Source: CAYXTW01 sp964452645 (GTDB lineage: Bacteria > Zixibacteria > MSB-5A5 > GN15 > PGXB01). Taken from it: a stretch of DNA of 64,000 nucleotides. Where the stretch lies: NCBI GenBank assembly GCA_964452645.1, contig CAYVMO010000011.1, forward strand, positions 1 through 64,000, read 5' to 3'. Each line of letters starts with the position of its first letter. Position 1 is the first letter of the stretch. Below the pieces are notes generated by a model that saw only the letters and a list, made by a program, of their open reading frames with translations, made no database searches and was not told the DNA's origin. Positions 8,837-18,250 of this stretch are shown here, piece by piece. The translations under genes were made by a program, and so were the position numbers.

Positions 8837-9520
8837 TCATGATTCCTGCGCTTCGCTGATTTCGCTGATACCCGAAAGCGGGATTTCCATTCCGTTTACT
8901 TGCAGGTACGCCGCTCCATCATTATAGACAACGCCGGTGACTCGACCCTGAACGAAAATCGAGGGTGTAAGACTATCGCCGTCGGCCCCGGTCGCGTCGA
9001 TTTTGACAGAATAGTACCCTTCCGGGAGACGCTCACCGTAATTATCCTTACCGTCCCAGACATATGAATTATTTCCCGCGGCGACATCTTCCACGGTTCG
9101 CGTCGCAACGACATTGCCGTCGGCGTCCGTAATCGAAACCCGAACGTTCGCGGCGTAATCGTCAAGAGTGTATCCGATTTCCGGTTGGTTGGTGCTATTA
9201 AGGTAAATATCACTATAGGAAGCGGTGATATTTCTGCCGATAAGCGACGTTGCCATGGTGTTATTGATTGTCTGCATCTGAAGGTAATCGTAATCAAGTG
9301 AATTGCTTAAGGAATCGTTCAAATTCTGTAGTTGCTCCAGCGAGGAAAACTGCGCCAGGTCGGCAATAAAGGCCTCATCTTGCATAGGATTTAAAGGATC
9401 CTGGTTTTTCAGTTTCGTAACCAGAAGCTGCAGAAAATCATCCTTGCCCAACTCCTTAAGATGGCCGGTCGTGAGCGGATTGCCTCGCGAATCGACCCCC
9501 AATGGTGAAATTATTCCCAT
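8837..9520 (-). CDS. flgD: Hook-capping protein FlgD
   Basis: FlgD caps the growing hook. Residues ~20-75 contain the family pattern 'LGKDDFLQLLVTKLKNQDPL' and 'NPMQDEAFIADLAQFSSLEQ'. The C-terminal half is the FlgD Ig-like domain ('VWDGKDNYGERLPEGYYSV'). The 227 residues are normal length. A GGAGG precedes the ATG by seven bases. It lies 9 bp after fliK. Confidence 0.96.
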   Translation of the reverse strand: MGIISPLGVDSRGNPLTTGHLKELGKDDFLQLLVTKLKNQDPLNPMQDEAFIADLAQFSSLEQLQNLNDSLSNSLDYDYLQMQTINNTMATSLIGRNITASYSDIYLNSTNQPEIGYTLDDYAANVRVSITDADGNVVATRTVEDVAAGNNSYVWDGKDNYGERLPEGYYSVKIDATGADGDSLTPSIFVQGRVTGVVYNDGAAYLQVNGMEIPLSGISEISEAQES

Positions 9521-9529
9521 ATTATCCTC

Positions 9530-11143
9530 CTAAGCCAGCCAGTTAACGCCGTTTGAATTTACATACATGCGACTGGAAGCCGTCTCGGCTATCGCCGGAT
9601 TTACTACCTCCAGTCGATTGATACTTCTATTTACGCCGCCACGGTTGTTCATCCGGAACGGTTTTCTATCCTGTGTCGATTTGTCGTACTCCGAATCAGC
9701 GCCAATCGAAATGCTGAAGGCGTCAAGCTTGATGCCTTTGTCCGATAATTCAGAAAACAGGTGGTCGATATTTGATTCGACGAGTGCGTGGGTCGCCGAA
9801 TTATCGACAACCATACGCCCGGTTAAGCCATGATTTACCGACGATAATGTCAGGCGTATTGTCCCCAGATGCTCCGGCTCCATTTTGATGGTAATTGTCC
9901 GGTTAACTGATCCGCCGTTATCAAGCGGCTTGCTCGGAACAATAAACCTGATATTTGTCTCACCCGATTTGACGGGGGCGCTGTTGACCCTGGCGATCTC
10001 GCTGTGGGAAGAGGAGATCGCTTCGGCGTCAAATGCTTTCGCAAAATGACCGACATGCAACTTCGCCGTTGTATCACCGTTCCCCTTGCCGGAGTCGGAA
10101 TTGTTCATCAGCGAATTATTTAAATTATCATTTCCGGTTGTGTTGGCATCCGTTCCGACAGGTCGGCCGCTAACAGCGGCTGAGGACGATTCATCGTTAT
10201 ATGTGACTGGTGTCTGTGATTGCGGCGTTATTGTCCCCTCAGCGCTGCCTTTGATCGGGTTATCAATCGGAATGGCCCGAAGCAAGTTTGGTAATTCGAA
10301 ATCAGGTTTTGTCACGATTCTTTCAGCAGGCAGATTACGGCCGGTATCTGCATCGGTTGACGATTTGATGTTGTTATCTATTAGGTCAACCTGCCGCAGA
10401 TTCAACTGATTCAGCTTTTGATTAAGAATATCGTTCCCGATCATTTGGTTGATTATTGCCTCGTTCTGAATATTGGTTCTAAACAGAATGTCGGATGTTT
10501 CTGTCTTTGGTATTTCGACTTGCGTCTTATTGCTCAATGCCATCAAATAAGCCGTTAAATCATTGTTTCCAGCGAGAATGGCATTATGATTTATCTTTAC
10601 GTTTTCAAATTCCATCAGATTTGTCGGAATCACGCGAAGAACCGCCGATTGCTCTTCGGATTGCATTTTTTGTATCTCGATTTCCGGATTCGGCTGCGGT
10701 TGCTGGAGAGAAATAGCCTTAGTTGATTTAGTCTGCGGCGATCCGGTTTGTTGTACCGGCGTATCTTCCAAAGACCCGATCACATCAGCATTTTGGAGAA
10801 TGTCTTTTATATCATTATTTATTGAAATTTTAATCTCAGTCTTTTCGGAATCGCCGTAATGAGGAAGTATCCCGTTAATTCCCAAACCGTATAATAAGTC
10901 TGCAGTAATTTTATCTGGAAGCGGATTAATATTTGAATTATTATCAATATTTTGAATAAATGGAAAATTCTTATCCGGATTTTCATTCAGTAAGTCAATA
11001 CCGGACAACAAACTTCCGAAATCAGCATTTTCATCAACGACATTTGTCAGGCCGGAGAGTCCCGGTGCAATATCACCTGTTTTCGGGGTGTCCGGGCTTT
11101 TTATTCCCGGATTAACATCCAATATTTGCAGAAAAAGGTTCAC
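9530..11143 (-). CDS. fliK: Flagellar hook-length control protein FliK
   Basis: The 537-residue protein has a long, Asn/Ser/Asp-rich low-complexity N-terminal region and a conserved C-terminal domain near residues 410-500. That domain has the Flg_hook pattern 'TIKMEPEHLGTIRLTLSSVN' and 'VESNIDHLFSELSDKGIKL'. FliK is secreted as a molecular ruler and triggers the FlhB specificity switch. Translation starts with GTG overlapping the upstream stop (GTGA), with the GGAGG site inside the end of the preceding gene, so the two are translationally coupled. Confidence 0.93.
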   Translation of the reverse strand: MNLFLQILDVNPGIKSPDTPKTGDIAPGLSGLTNVVDENADFGSLLSGIDLLNENPDKNFPFIQNIDNNSNINPLPDKITADLLYGLGINGILPHYGDSEKTEIKISINNDIKDILQNADVIGSLEDTPVQQTGSPQTKSTKAISLQQPQPNPEIEIQKMQSEEQSAVLRVIPTNLMEFENVKINHNAILAGNNDLTAYLMALSNKTQVEIPKTETSDILFRTNIQNEAIINQMIGNDILNQKLNQLNLRQVDLIDNNIKSSTDADTGRNLPAERIVTKPDFELPNLLRAIPIDNPIKGSAEGTITPQSQTPVTYNDESSSAAVSGRPVGTDANTTGNDNLNNSLMNNSDSGKGNGDTTAKLHVGHFAKAFDAEAISSSHSEIARVNSAPVKSGETNIRFIVPSKPLDNGGSVNRTITIKMEPEHLGTIRLTLSSVNHGLTGRMVVDNSATHALVESNIDHLFSELSDKGIKLDAFSISIGADSEYDKSTQDRKPFRMNNRGGVNRSINRLEVVNPAIAETASSRMYVNSNGVNWLA

Positions 11144-11994
11144 TTATCCTCCAGAACCGTTATCATGCTGGTCGAAATCCTGGCGGCCCGTTTGGGCGGC
11201 AGAAGCGCCAATATTTTCGAGGCATTGGCCGGTTTCATTCTCGGTAAAATCGAAAGAATGATATCGTCATTGAGATTGGCAAACAGCTTACCGACCTCTT
11301 CCGGTTTCATACCGTCGTACAGCCGTGCCAGATTGGTTATCCGCGCCGACTCGGCCTGATCGACTTTTGAAAGACCCTGCTTGATCCTGTCCTCAAGCGC
11401 CTCGAGTTCTTTTTTCTTTTTTTCAAACTTCGCAATCTTGGTATTCAATTCGGCCATTTTTTTCTCGAGCCAATTGAGAGTATCGACTGAATCCTGAGGC
11501 GTCATACCGCCGACAATTTTTTCCTGTCCGGGTGTCGCAAAAATAAAATCAAGATCCTTCATTATGGCGGCCGTATCGATTTCGATTTCCTGGTAATTTT
11601 CTCCGGGCAGACTGATAGTATCTATTATATTGCCCCTCTTTATCACTTCTCGTCCGGTCTTTTCGGCTTGCATCTCGACCTTACTTTTTTGACCTGATTC
11701 GATCGGATTAATGATATTATGCCGCGCCGATTCGCCGGAATTATGCGACTTATCCTTGCCGGCCTCATGCTGCGATGTTTCCGCCGCACCAGTATGGCCA
11801 TCTTCATCGGCGGTTGGAGCCTTACTGAAGATAAAAACATACACAATAAGCATGGCCAGCATCGAACCGATACCGATTGCCGCCGGTAACAGATATTTTT
11901 TCAGTTTCTCGAAAACCGAATTTATCCGCGGTTTTTTGTCGTCAAGACCGACGACCTTTTCGTTCGAGCTCTTCTTGTTTTTCTCGTCTGCCAT
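11140..11994 (-). CDS. MotE-like flagellar protein (MgtE-N-like domain)
   Basis: The 284-residue protein has a basic N-terminus and one membrane segment at about residues 35-54. A charged linker, a coiled coil near 180-215 ('LEKKMAELNTKIAKFEKKKK') and a C-terminal MgtE N-domain-like module ('LYDGMKPEEVGKLFANLNDD', 'LPPKRAARISTSM') follow. This is the architecture of MotE, the periplasmic chaperone of the stator protein MotC, and of related proteins placed between fliJ and fliK. As the first gene behind the sigma-54 element it heads this operon. No fliJ is seen upstream. Confidence 0.8.
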   Translation of the reverse strand: MADEKNKKSSNEKVVGLDDKKPRINSVFEKLKKYLLPAAIGIGSMLAMLIVYVFIFSKAPTADEDGHTGAAETSQHEAGKDKSHNSGESARHNIINPIESGQKSKVEMQAEKTGREVIKRGNIIDTISLPGENYQEIEIDTAAIMKDLDFIFATPGQEKIVGGMTPQDSVDTLNWLEKKMAELNTKIAKFEKKKKELEALEDRIKQGLSKVDQAESARITNLARLYDGMKPEEVGKLFANLNDDIILSILPRMKPANASKILALLPPKRAARISTSMITVLEDK

Positions 11995-12036
11995 AAACCA
12001 AATAAAGTACGGTTATATTTTTCCGACTTTCAGATT

Positions 12037-12052
12037 AGCAACGGTTGTGCCG
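12037..12052 (-). promoter_or_regulatory. Sigma-54 (RpoN) type -24/-12 promoter of the flagellar operon
   Basis: Read on the minus strand the site is CGGCACAACCGTTGCT: GGCAC and TTGC with exactly ten bases between GG and GC, close to the consensus TGGCAC-N5-TTGCW. The predicted start lies near 12026, giving a ~31 nt leader to the ATG at 11994. It is the only strong promoter-like element in the 209 bp gap between mtaB and the flagellar operon. The gap holds no other recognised feature. Confidence 0.7.
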
Positions 12053-12203
12053 GAATTGGTGGGCCTATCGTTATTCAAAAGGCACCAACGACTTGCAAGG
12101 ATTGCCAGATTTCTTATGGAAGTTAAGACAAGAATGTTCGAGAAAAGTTTTCCGCGTCGGGAAGGTATTTTGTTCGTTAGCGGATCGTTGAATATAAGAG
12201 CCG

Positions 12204-13487
12204 TTACCTGGTAATATACTCACCGATCAGGTGTTTATTAGTGCAACCGGTGATTTTCATTTTCAGGATTTCGCGCCCGCCGCCAAGATCTTTGGGAATC
12301 GCCGCCTTAAGATAGTTATCCGAAACTCCCCAATAATGATCTTCATGCTTGGCACGATGTTCGGATATGATATATGCTTCATTGCCGATTTGACGTGCCA
12401 GTGCACGAGCATAAATTTTATTGGAGATGTCTCGCAGGATGGAATTCCTGTTTTTGATAACTTCAGGATTAATTTTATCCGGCATATTTATCGAGGCTGT
12501 CCCCGGGCGATCCGAATAGGAAAAAACATGAAGATAATCGAGAAGCCCCGAATTGGCTATCTTAACCGATTGCTGAAAATCTTCGCCGGTTTCGCCGGGA
12601 AAACCGACGATTATATCCGCGCCGATAACGACATTGTCTAATCCCTCTTTGACCTTCCCGATAATCTCCATATACTTATCCGATGTATATGGCCGACGCA
12701 TCATTTTTAATATTCTATCAGAGCCCGACTGAAGCGGAATATGCAGATGCCGGCAGACTCGTTTTCCGCCGTTTGCCATTACTTCTATCAGCTTGGTATC
12801 GACTTCCTGCGGCTCGATTGACGACAGCCGCAGGCGAGAGATGGATGTTTTATCCAGAAGATTCCGTACCAGCTCGGCCGGTGAATCGATATCTCCGTAT
12901 TTATATTGGCCGATATGGATACCGGTCAGAACCACCTCGTGATATCCGGCCTCCGAAAGAGCATTGATCTCGTCTATAATCTCATCAGCCGGTCGGTTGG
13001 TCAACTCCCCGCGAACCAGCGGAATGACGCAGTAGGCACAGCGCTGATTGCAACCGTCACCGATTTTTATCCAGGCTCGATTATGCTGATAAAACTCTGA
13101 AATCTTTTTTACGGCAGGTACAGTCTCATGATTTTCGAAAAGTGTCGGAAAACGGTCCTTCAAAATTGACGCGACTTTCGATTTGTTATTATTACCGATA
13201 ATCAGGTCGACGCCGCTCAGGGTACCGAGCGTATCCGGGTCGGAATCGACATAGCAGCCTATTACAACCACCGGCGGATTGCCGTCGATGCGCGCCGCCC
13301 GTGAGATGATATTTCGACAGGTGGCATCGGCACGACCGGTTACGGTGCATGTATTTATAATGTATATATCTGCCGGTTGATTAAAAGTCACGCGCTGAAA
13401 GCCATACTCCGATAATTCGGCTGCAATTTTTTCGGTCTCATACTGATTTAGACGACATCCGACCGTTTCAAAGGCAACTTTCTTCAT
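12204..13487 (-). CDS. mtaB: tRNA t6A37 methylthiotransferase MtaB
   Basis: MtaB is a radical SAM enzyme that adds a methylthio group to t6A37 in ANN-decoding tRNAs. The N-terminal UPF0004 domain begins 'KKVAFETVGCRLNQYETEKI', includes 'INTCTVTGRAD' and 'VVVIGCYVD', and supplies three Fe-S cysteines. The radical SAM triad CNQRCAYC follows at about residues 145-152. A TRAM domain ends the protein. The sequence 'GCRLNQYE' and the C-x3-C-x2-C spacing fit MtaB rather than MiaB or RimO. I chose the ATG at 13487; a TTG 18 bp upstream is possible. TATAAT sits six bases before this ATG, so the mRNA may be leaderless. Confidence 0.93.
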   Translation of the reverse strand: MKKVAFETVGCRLNQYETEKIAAELSEYGFQRVTFNQPADIYIINTCTVTGRADATCRNIISRAARIDGNPPVVVIGCYVDSDPDTLGTLSGVDLIIGNNNKSKVASILKDRFPTLFENHETVPAVKKISEFYQHNRAWIKIGDGCNQRCAYCVIPLVRGELTNRPADEIIDEINALSEAGYHEVVLTGIHIGQYKYGDIDSPAELVRNLLDKTSISRLRLSSIEPQEVDTKLIEVMANGGKRVCRHLHIPLQSGSDRILKMMRRPYTSDKYMEIIGKVKEGLDNVVIGADIIVGFPGETGEDFQQSVKIANSGLLDYLHVFSYSDRPGTASINMPDKINPEVIKNRNSILRDISNKIYARALARQIGNEAYIISEHRAKHEDHYWGVSDNYLKAAIPKDLGGGREILKMKITGCTNKHLIGEYITR

Positions 13488-13493
13488 AGCGCC

Positions 13494-13499
13494 ATTATA
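13494..13499 (-). promoter_or_regulatory. Possible -10 box directly before mtaB (leaderless start)
   Basis: A perfect TATAAT on the minus strand ends six bases before the mtaB ATG, so transcription would begin at the A of the start codon. No convincing -35 box is visible because the upstream bases belong to the rpsA terminator hairpin. The element is therefore only a candidate. Confidence 0.35.
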
Positions 13500-13500
13500 A

Positions 13501-13537
13501 TACAAAAAATAAGAAGCGGCGAAAAAATCGCCGCTTC
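13501..13537 (-). terminator. Rho-independent terminator of rpsA
   Basis: A perfect 10 bp stem (GAAGCGGCGA / TCGCCGCTTC, loop of five) is followed on the minus strand by TTATTTTTTG. It lies 50 bp beyond the rpsA stop and its U tract abuts the -10 box of mtaB. Confidence 0.9.
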
Positions 13538-13588
13538 ATTTATGCTATTAACAGGCAAAAATCTGTTTACCCGTTTATATCATAACAA

Positions 13589-15799
13589 TCAGGTTTGAGG
13601 ATGATTTTCGGAATCTCGTTTTTCCTCGTCAACATGCATATCTTCAGAAGCCTTCGTTTCATCGATCTCTTCTTCAGCTGACGGCCCTTCGGTCACCATT
13701 TCATCCGGTTCCGATGCGGCCGTTTCTACAGGCTCAGGTGAGACCGATTCCGCGACTGCCTCGTGTTCGCTTTCAGCCGTTGGCATCGATGCAGGCGGAG
13801 ACTGACCGTTCTGTAACGCTTCTGAAAATTCGCTGCCGATAGCATCCTCCATTGATACGGTCCGAGACGGATACTTGGCCAGGAATTGTTCTAATTCGGT
13901 TTTCTCGCGTTTTTTATAATAGGCGCCGACCGAGAGAACAATCTTATGACCCTGTCGGTCGAACTCAATTACCTGAAGCGGTATTTGATCGCCTTCGGAG
14001 AAGGCATCAGCCGGATTTTCAAGATCCGATTTACCCAATTGGTGTGTCGGTACGAAGCCTTCGACATCACCATCCAATTCAACCGTTACACCGCGATCCA
14101 TAATGCGTGTAATAGTGCCCAGGCAATCGGTCCGCGGAGCGTACTTTTTGGACAATTCCGGCCAGGGATCGTCGTTGAGCTGTTTTAAGCCCAGCGAGAT
14201 TCTTCGATTTTCATGGTCGATTCTGAGGATCTTGATATCTATCTTATCGCCTTTTCTCATCAATTCGGATGGGTGTTGGATTCTTTTTGTCCAGGACATA
14301 TCCGAGATGTGGATCAGGCCGTCAATACCTTCTTCAAGCTCGATAAAAGCGCCGAATGCGGTTAGATTGCGGACTTTTCCGGAGACAACCTTGCCGACCG
14401 GATATTTCTGTTCGATGATTTCCCAGGGATCGGGCTCCATCTGCTTGATACCGAGCGAGATTTTTTCATTCTCGCGATCTACCGACAGAACGACGGCTTC
14501 GATCTTGTCACCGGCACTCATAATCTTGGACGGATGTTTGATATGCTGGGTCCATGACATCTCGGAGATATGTATCAAACCTTCGACCCCCTTCTCCAGT
14601 TCGACAAAGGCTCCGTAATCGGTAATCGAAACCACCGTTCCGGCAACTTTTTTGCCGATGGGATATTTCTCCTCGATATTTTCCCATGGATAAGGTGTGA
14701 GTTGCTTAAGGCCGAGAGAGATACGTGATGTTTTCTCATCGAAATCGAGGATTTTCACCCGGATTTTATCGCCAAGCGAGACCATCTCGCTGGGATGCTT
14801 GATCCTTCCCCACGACATATCGGTGATGTGGAGAAGACCGTCGACGCCGTCAAGGTCGATAAAAACACCGAAATCGGTTACGTTTTTGACAATACCTTCA
14901 CGCACCTGATCAACTTCGATTTCCTGCAACAGCGAGGATCGTTTCGAATCACGCTCTTCCTCAAGAACAACCCGGCGCGAGACAACGATATTTCGTCGGC
15001 TCTTGTTCAGCTTGATTATCTTTAGTTCCATATTTGTGCCGATCAAGGCATCGAAATCGGGCACCTGCCGAAGAGCAATCTGCGAGCCGGGCAGGAACGC
15101 GTCGACACCCATGATATCGACCACCACGCCGCCTTTTATGCGCCGCATGATATTCCCTTCGACCAATTCGCCGGCATCATGAATTTCACGGATACGTTCC
15201 CAGACACGCATGAAGTCGGCCTTTTGCTTGGATAGCACCAACTGACCGTTGGCATCCTCGATCTGTTCCAGAAAAACTTCGATATTATCGCCGACGGCGA
15301 TGTTTATCGGTTCCGGAAATTCGCCCAGGGGAATGATACCCTCGGATTTGAAGCCGACATCGACAATGACATCGTCTTTGTTGACACCGAGGACGGTTCC
15401 GCTGACAATTTCACCTTCTTTGATGTCCTTGATAGTGCTGTCGTACATATCCAGTAAAGTCCGGTATTCATCGTTTGAATACTCCTGGCTATCAAGGTCG
15501 GTCAGCTTCATGGAAGCGATCGTTTCAATCTGCGGTTCCGGCCTTTCAACAGCCTTTTCCGCACGGGCAACAGCTTTTTCCGAAAGACGTATCTTTCGCG
15601 CCGTAACGACTTGTTCTTGCGGTTTTTGTTCTACGGCGGCGTCTTTGGTTTTTTCAACTGCTTTGGTCTCTTTGACCAGTTTGACTTTTTTGGTTTTCGT
15701 TTTCTTACCGGTTGTCGCTTTACGTTTGGTGTTTTTTGGGACTTTATCACCTCCTGTCTTTTTCGATTTACCGGTAGTTTTCTTTTTGGCATCTGCCAT
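13589..15799 (-). CDS. rpsA: 30S ribosomal protein S1 with extended termini
   Basis: Six S1 (OB-fold) RNA-binding repeats run from about residue 105 to 635. The central ones read 'DFGVFIDLDGVDGLLHITDM', 'DYGAFVELEKGVEGLIHISE' and 'AFGAFIELEEGIDGLIHISD', as in bacterial S1. S1 brings mRNA to the 30S subunit. At 736 residues it exceeds the usual ~560. An ~85-residue Lys/Thr-rich basic N-terminal extension and a ~70-residue acidic Glu/Ser-rich tail flank the core. AAAGGAGG lies 11 bases before the ATG. It is transcribed alone or with plsC-cmk upstream. Confidence 0.95.
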   Translation of the reverse strand: MADAKKKTTGKSKKTGGDKVPKNTKRKATTGKKTKTKKVKLVKETKAVEKTKDAAVEQKPQEQVVTARKIRLSEKAVARAEKAVERPEPQIETIASMKLTDLDSQEYSNDEYRTLLDMYDSTIKDIKEGEIVSGTVLGVNKDDVIVDVGFKSEGIIPLGEFPEPINIAVGDNIEVFLEQIEDANGQLVLSKQKADFMRVWERIREIHDAGELVEGNIMRRIKGGVVVDIMGVDAFLPGSQIALRQVPDFDALIGTNMELKIIKLNKSRRNIVVSRRVVLEEERDSKRSSLLQEIEVDQVREGIVKNVTDFGVFIDLDGVDGLLHITDMSWGRIKHPSEMVSLGDKIRVKILDFDEKTSRISLGLKQLTPYPWENIEEKYPIGKKVAGTVVSITDYGAFVELEKGVEGLIHISEMSWTQHIKHPSKIMSAGDKIEAVVLSVDRENEKISLGIKQMEPDPWEIIEQKYPVGKVVSGKVRNLTAFGAFIELEEGIDGLIHISDMSWTKRIQHPSELMRKGDKIDIKILRIDHENRRISLGLKQLNDDPWPELSKKYAPRTDCLGTITRIMDRGVTVELDGDVEGFVPTHQLGKSDLENPADAFSEGDQIPLQVIEFDRQGHKIVLSVGAYYKKREKTELEQFLAKYPSRTVSMEDAIGSEFSEALQNGQSPPASMPTAESEHEAVAESVSPEPVETAASEPDEMVTEGPSAEEEIDETKASEDMHVDEEKRDSENHPQT

Positions 15800-15940
15800 T
15801 TGGAATAAATCCTCCTTTATCTATATTTATCCCGGGACGGTAAACCGCCTCGGCGGGATATTCATAATCAGACGATCGATTATTTTTTGTATCGACTTTA
15901 TCAACAATAAAAATAATATACTCCTTTATTCTCTTCACCT

Positions 15941-16558
15941 TCAATTTAGAATCATGCTTGCCTTCAAATTTTTTATTCGCTCCATGATATCTTCGGATAA
16001 TTTTCGATAACCGTCCGCGCCGTCTTCATAATTTTTAATTTCATTTTCACCGATAGGTTTTCCGAAAATTATAAAACATCTTTCCTGTCCAAAAAAAGTC
16101 GCTTTAAATTTATTGGTGCCGTTCAAGTAGGCCGGGACAACCGGCCCCCCGCTTTGCCTGGCGACCATCCCGATTCCCGGTCGCGGCGGAAGAAAATCGC
16201 GATCCAGCGAACGTGTTCCTTCCGGAAAGATAAGCAATCCTTTGCCGGAAGCCAGCAATTCGCGGGCTTTATTTATGGCATATCGGTCGATTCCGCGTCG
16301 GTTGACAGGATAGGCATTGACATTTCTAATCAGCCAGCCGAATATTTTGCTGGCGAAGAGTTCTTTCTTAGCCATGAAATATAATACACGGCTAATGTTG
16401 GAGCCGACCACCGGCGGATCGGCCAGCGAGATATGATTACACGCCAGAATAAAAGGTCCCGTCGGCGGTATATTATTCGCCTGGTACACTTTCATTCTAA
16501 ATACAAATCGGCTAAGCATTCTGGTAAGTAACCATCCCGTCCAATACAGCAGTCTCAT
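15941..16558 (-). CDS. plsC: 1-acyl-sn-glycerol-3-phosphate acyltransferase (PlsC family)
   Basis: The enzyme makes phosphatidic acid by acylating the sn-2 position of lysophosphatidate at the inner membrane. The 205-residue protein carries the acyltransferase block I 'NHISLADPP' (HX4D, about residues 41-49) and block III 'FPEGTRSLD' (about 116-124). A hydrophobic N-terminus serves for membrane association. Its ATG overlaps the cmk stop (ATGA). The cmk-plsC-rpsA order is a common bacterial arrangement. Confidence 0.92.
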   Translation of the reverse strand: MRLLYWTGWLLTRMLSRFVFRMKVYQANNIPPTGPFILACNHISLADPPVVGSNISRVLYFMAKKELFASKIFGWLIRNVNAYPVNRRGIDRYAINKARELLASGKGLLIFPEGTRSLDRDFLPPRPGIGMVARQSGGPVVPAYLNGTNKFKATFFGQERCFIIFGKPIGENEIKNYEDGADGYRKLSEDIMERIKNLKASMILN

Positions 16559-17259
16559 ATCCCTTTAAAGCGAGTCATGGCCAGCTTGATTATTTTGTCC
16601 ACCTGTTCCTCGATATTCAGATTCGTAGTATCTATTAAAATGGAGTCTTTTGTTTTGGTCAGAGGCGAATGATCGCGACCGCTGTCGTACTTATCTCTTT
16701 CGGATAATAATTTCTCCTGCTCATCCACGGTCGAGCCGACCCCCTGACGAGTAAAATCGATTAATCGGCGGCGCGCGCGTTCCTCCAGCGAGGCATCCAG
16801 ATATATTTTCAAATCGGCGTCGTCGAAAACGACCGAGGTCGTATCGCGACCTTCGGCGACAACATTACCTTTTTTGGTCATTTCGCGCTGACGAGCCACG
16901 AGCGCTTCTCTCACCCCGGCGTGCGCCGAAACAGGCGACACCATCTCGGTGACTTCCGGCGATCGAATCGCCTCGCTTACGTCATTACCGTTTAAAAATA
17001 TCTTATTCAGACCGTCCTCGAATTTAAATTCAATGGCAATCTTGCGAGCGATGGCTTCCAGTGCGCGCGCATCCTCACCGGAGACATTATGCTCCAATGC
17101 GAAAAGCGTTACCGCTCGATACATGGCGCCGGTATCCAGATAGATAAATCCCAGCTTCTCAGCCAGTAATTTGGCCGTCGTCGATTTGCCCGAACCGGCC
17201 GGACCATCAATGGCAATCACCTTTCCCCGCAGGGCCGAAAGTTTGTACGATTTCGACAT
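16555..17259 (-). CDS. cmk: Cytidylate kinase
   Basis: Cmk phosphorylates CMP and dCMP. The 234-residue protein has the Walker A loop 'IDGPAGSGKSTTAKLLAEKL' (about residues 16-35), 'YLDTGAMYRAVTL' and 'VVAEGRDTTSVVF', all family signatures. The C-terminal 'RDKYDSGRDHSPL' is also typical. It is followed by plsC and rpsA in the same direction. Confidence 0.96.
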   Translation of the reverse strand: MSKSYKLSALRGKVIAIDGPAGSGKSTTAKLLAEKLGFIYLDTGAMYRAVTLFALEHNVSGEDARALEAIARKIAIEFKFEDGLNKIFLNGNDVSEAIRSPEVTEMVSPVSAHAGVREALVARQREMTKKGNVVAEGRDTTSVVFDDADLKIYLDASLEERARRRLIDFTRQGVGSTVDEQEKLLSERDKYDSGRDHSPLTKTKDSILIDTTNLNIEEQVDKIIKLAMTRFKGI

Positions 17260-17345
17260 AAGCCTTTTATTTTAATTAAAATCCGTAAAAAAGCAACCGC
17301 TTTTCTTTAATTTTTGAATATTTTGTTTTTTAAAATGCGATTATC

Positions 17346-18131
17346 TTAATCCGTCGAATCAGCCGCCTTAAACCATTTTTTTGAAATTTCATCGTATTCG
17401 CCTGAATCTTTGATAATAGTAAGCGACGAATCGATTCTTTTCAGTAATTCCCCATCTTGCCTGCGCACCGCTATTCCATAATATTCCTTGGATAATAACT
17501 CGCCGACTATTTTGGCCCGACCTTTTAATCTGATATACTCCTCCGAAGTGGGCAAATCATTGAGGACAGCATCGATATGGCCGTTTTCCATATCGATAAA
17601 AGCCGCCCCGATATTGTCGAATGAAAAGACCTCGACCCCGGGCAGGGTTTTGGCCAGTCTTTCGCCGGTTGTGCCCAATTGCACGCCGACCTTCCGGCCG
17701 GACAAATTTCCCACCGATTTTATGGCCGTATCCTCGACCGGAACGGCTACAACCTGACCGGCCAGATAATAAGGCTGGGAAAATGCGACGATCGCCTGCC
17801 GCTGTGGTGTTATGGTCATGGCCGAGATAATACAATCATACTTTTTGCTTTTTAAACCGGAGATCATGCCGTCAAAAGGGGTCACGATATATTCGGGCCG
17901 CCAGTTGTTTAAACGGCAAACTGCATTCATTATATCAATATCGAAACCCTCCGGTTGGCCGGAGCGTGTATCGACCATCTCGAACGGCGGATAGGTGGCG
18001 TCAGTGCCGACTCGCAGCACGCCTGTCTGCTTCCATTGGTCTTGCTCTTTGTCGCTTTCGCAACCGCTTATAAATGCGAATGGAATCATGAATAAAACGA
18101 TATATCTGCAAAAGGGGCCAGAATAATTCAA
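17346..18131 (-). CDS. Amino-acid-type ABC transporter substrate-binding lipoprotein (SBP_bac_3)
   Basis: The N-terminal hydrophobic stretch ends in the lipobox-like 'FISGC' (Cys at about residue 24), so the protein is probably a lipoprotein. The mature part starts 'GVLRVGTDATYPPFEMVDTR' and continues 'GFDIDIMNAVC', the hallmark of family 3 periplasmic binding proteins for polar amino acids and similar ligands. At 261 residues it is full length. No permease or ATPase gene is adjacent, so it may work with a transporter encoded elsewhere or act as a sensor. The specific ligand cannot be told. Confidence 0.9.
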   Translation of the reverse strand: MNYSGPFCRYIVLFMIPFAFISGCESDKEQDQWKQTGVLRVGTDATYPPFEMVDTRSGQPEGFDIDIMNAVCRLNNWRPEYIVTPFDGMISGLKSKKYDCIISAMTITPQRQAIVAFSQPYYLAGQVVAVPVEDTAIKSVGNLSGRKVGVQLGTTGERLAKTLPGVEVFSFDNIGAAFIDMENGHIDAVLNDLPTSEEYIRLKGRAKIVGELLSKEYYGIAVRRQDGELLKRIDSSLTIIKDSGEYDEISKKWFKAADSTD

Positions 18132-18175
18132 TCTATCACCATGTCACAATTTTGATATGAAATTTTAATCATGAA

Positions 18176-18205
18176 CGAAAAAGGGGCAGTTCGTAAATCT
18201 GCCCC
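18176..18205 (-). terminator. Rho-independent terminator of the SBBP-repeat gene
   Basis: Read on the minus strand, a GGGGCAG / CTGCCCC stem is followed by TTTTTC, 45 bp beyond the stop codon at 18251. Confidence 0.85.
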
Positions 18206-18250
18206 TGATTGAGTTTTACTTAAACCTTGTTTTTCTTTACAATAATCAAA

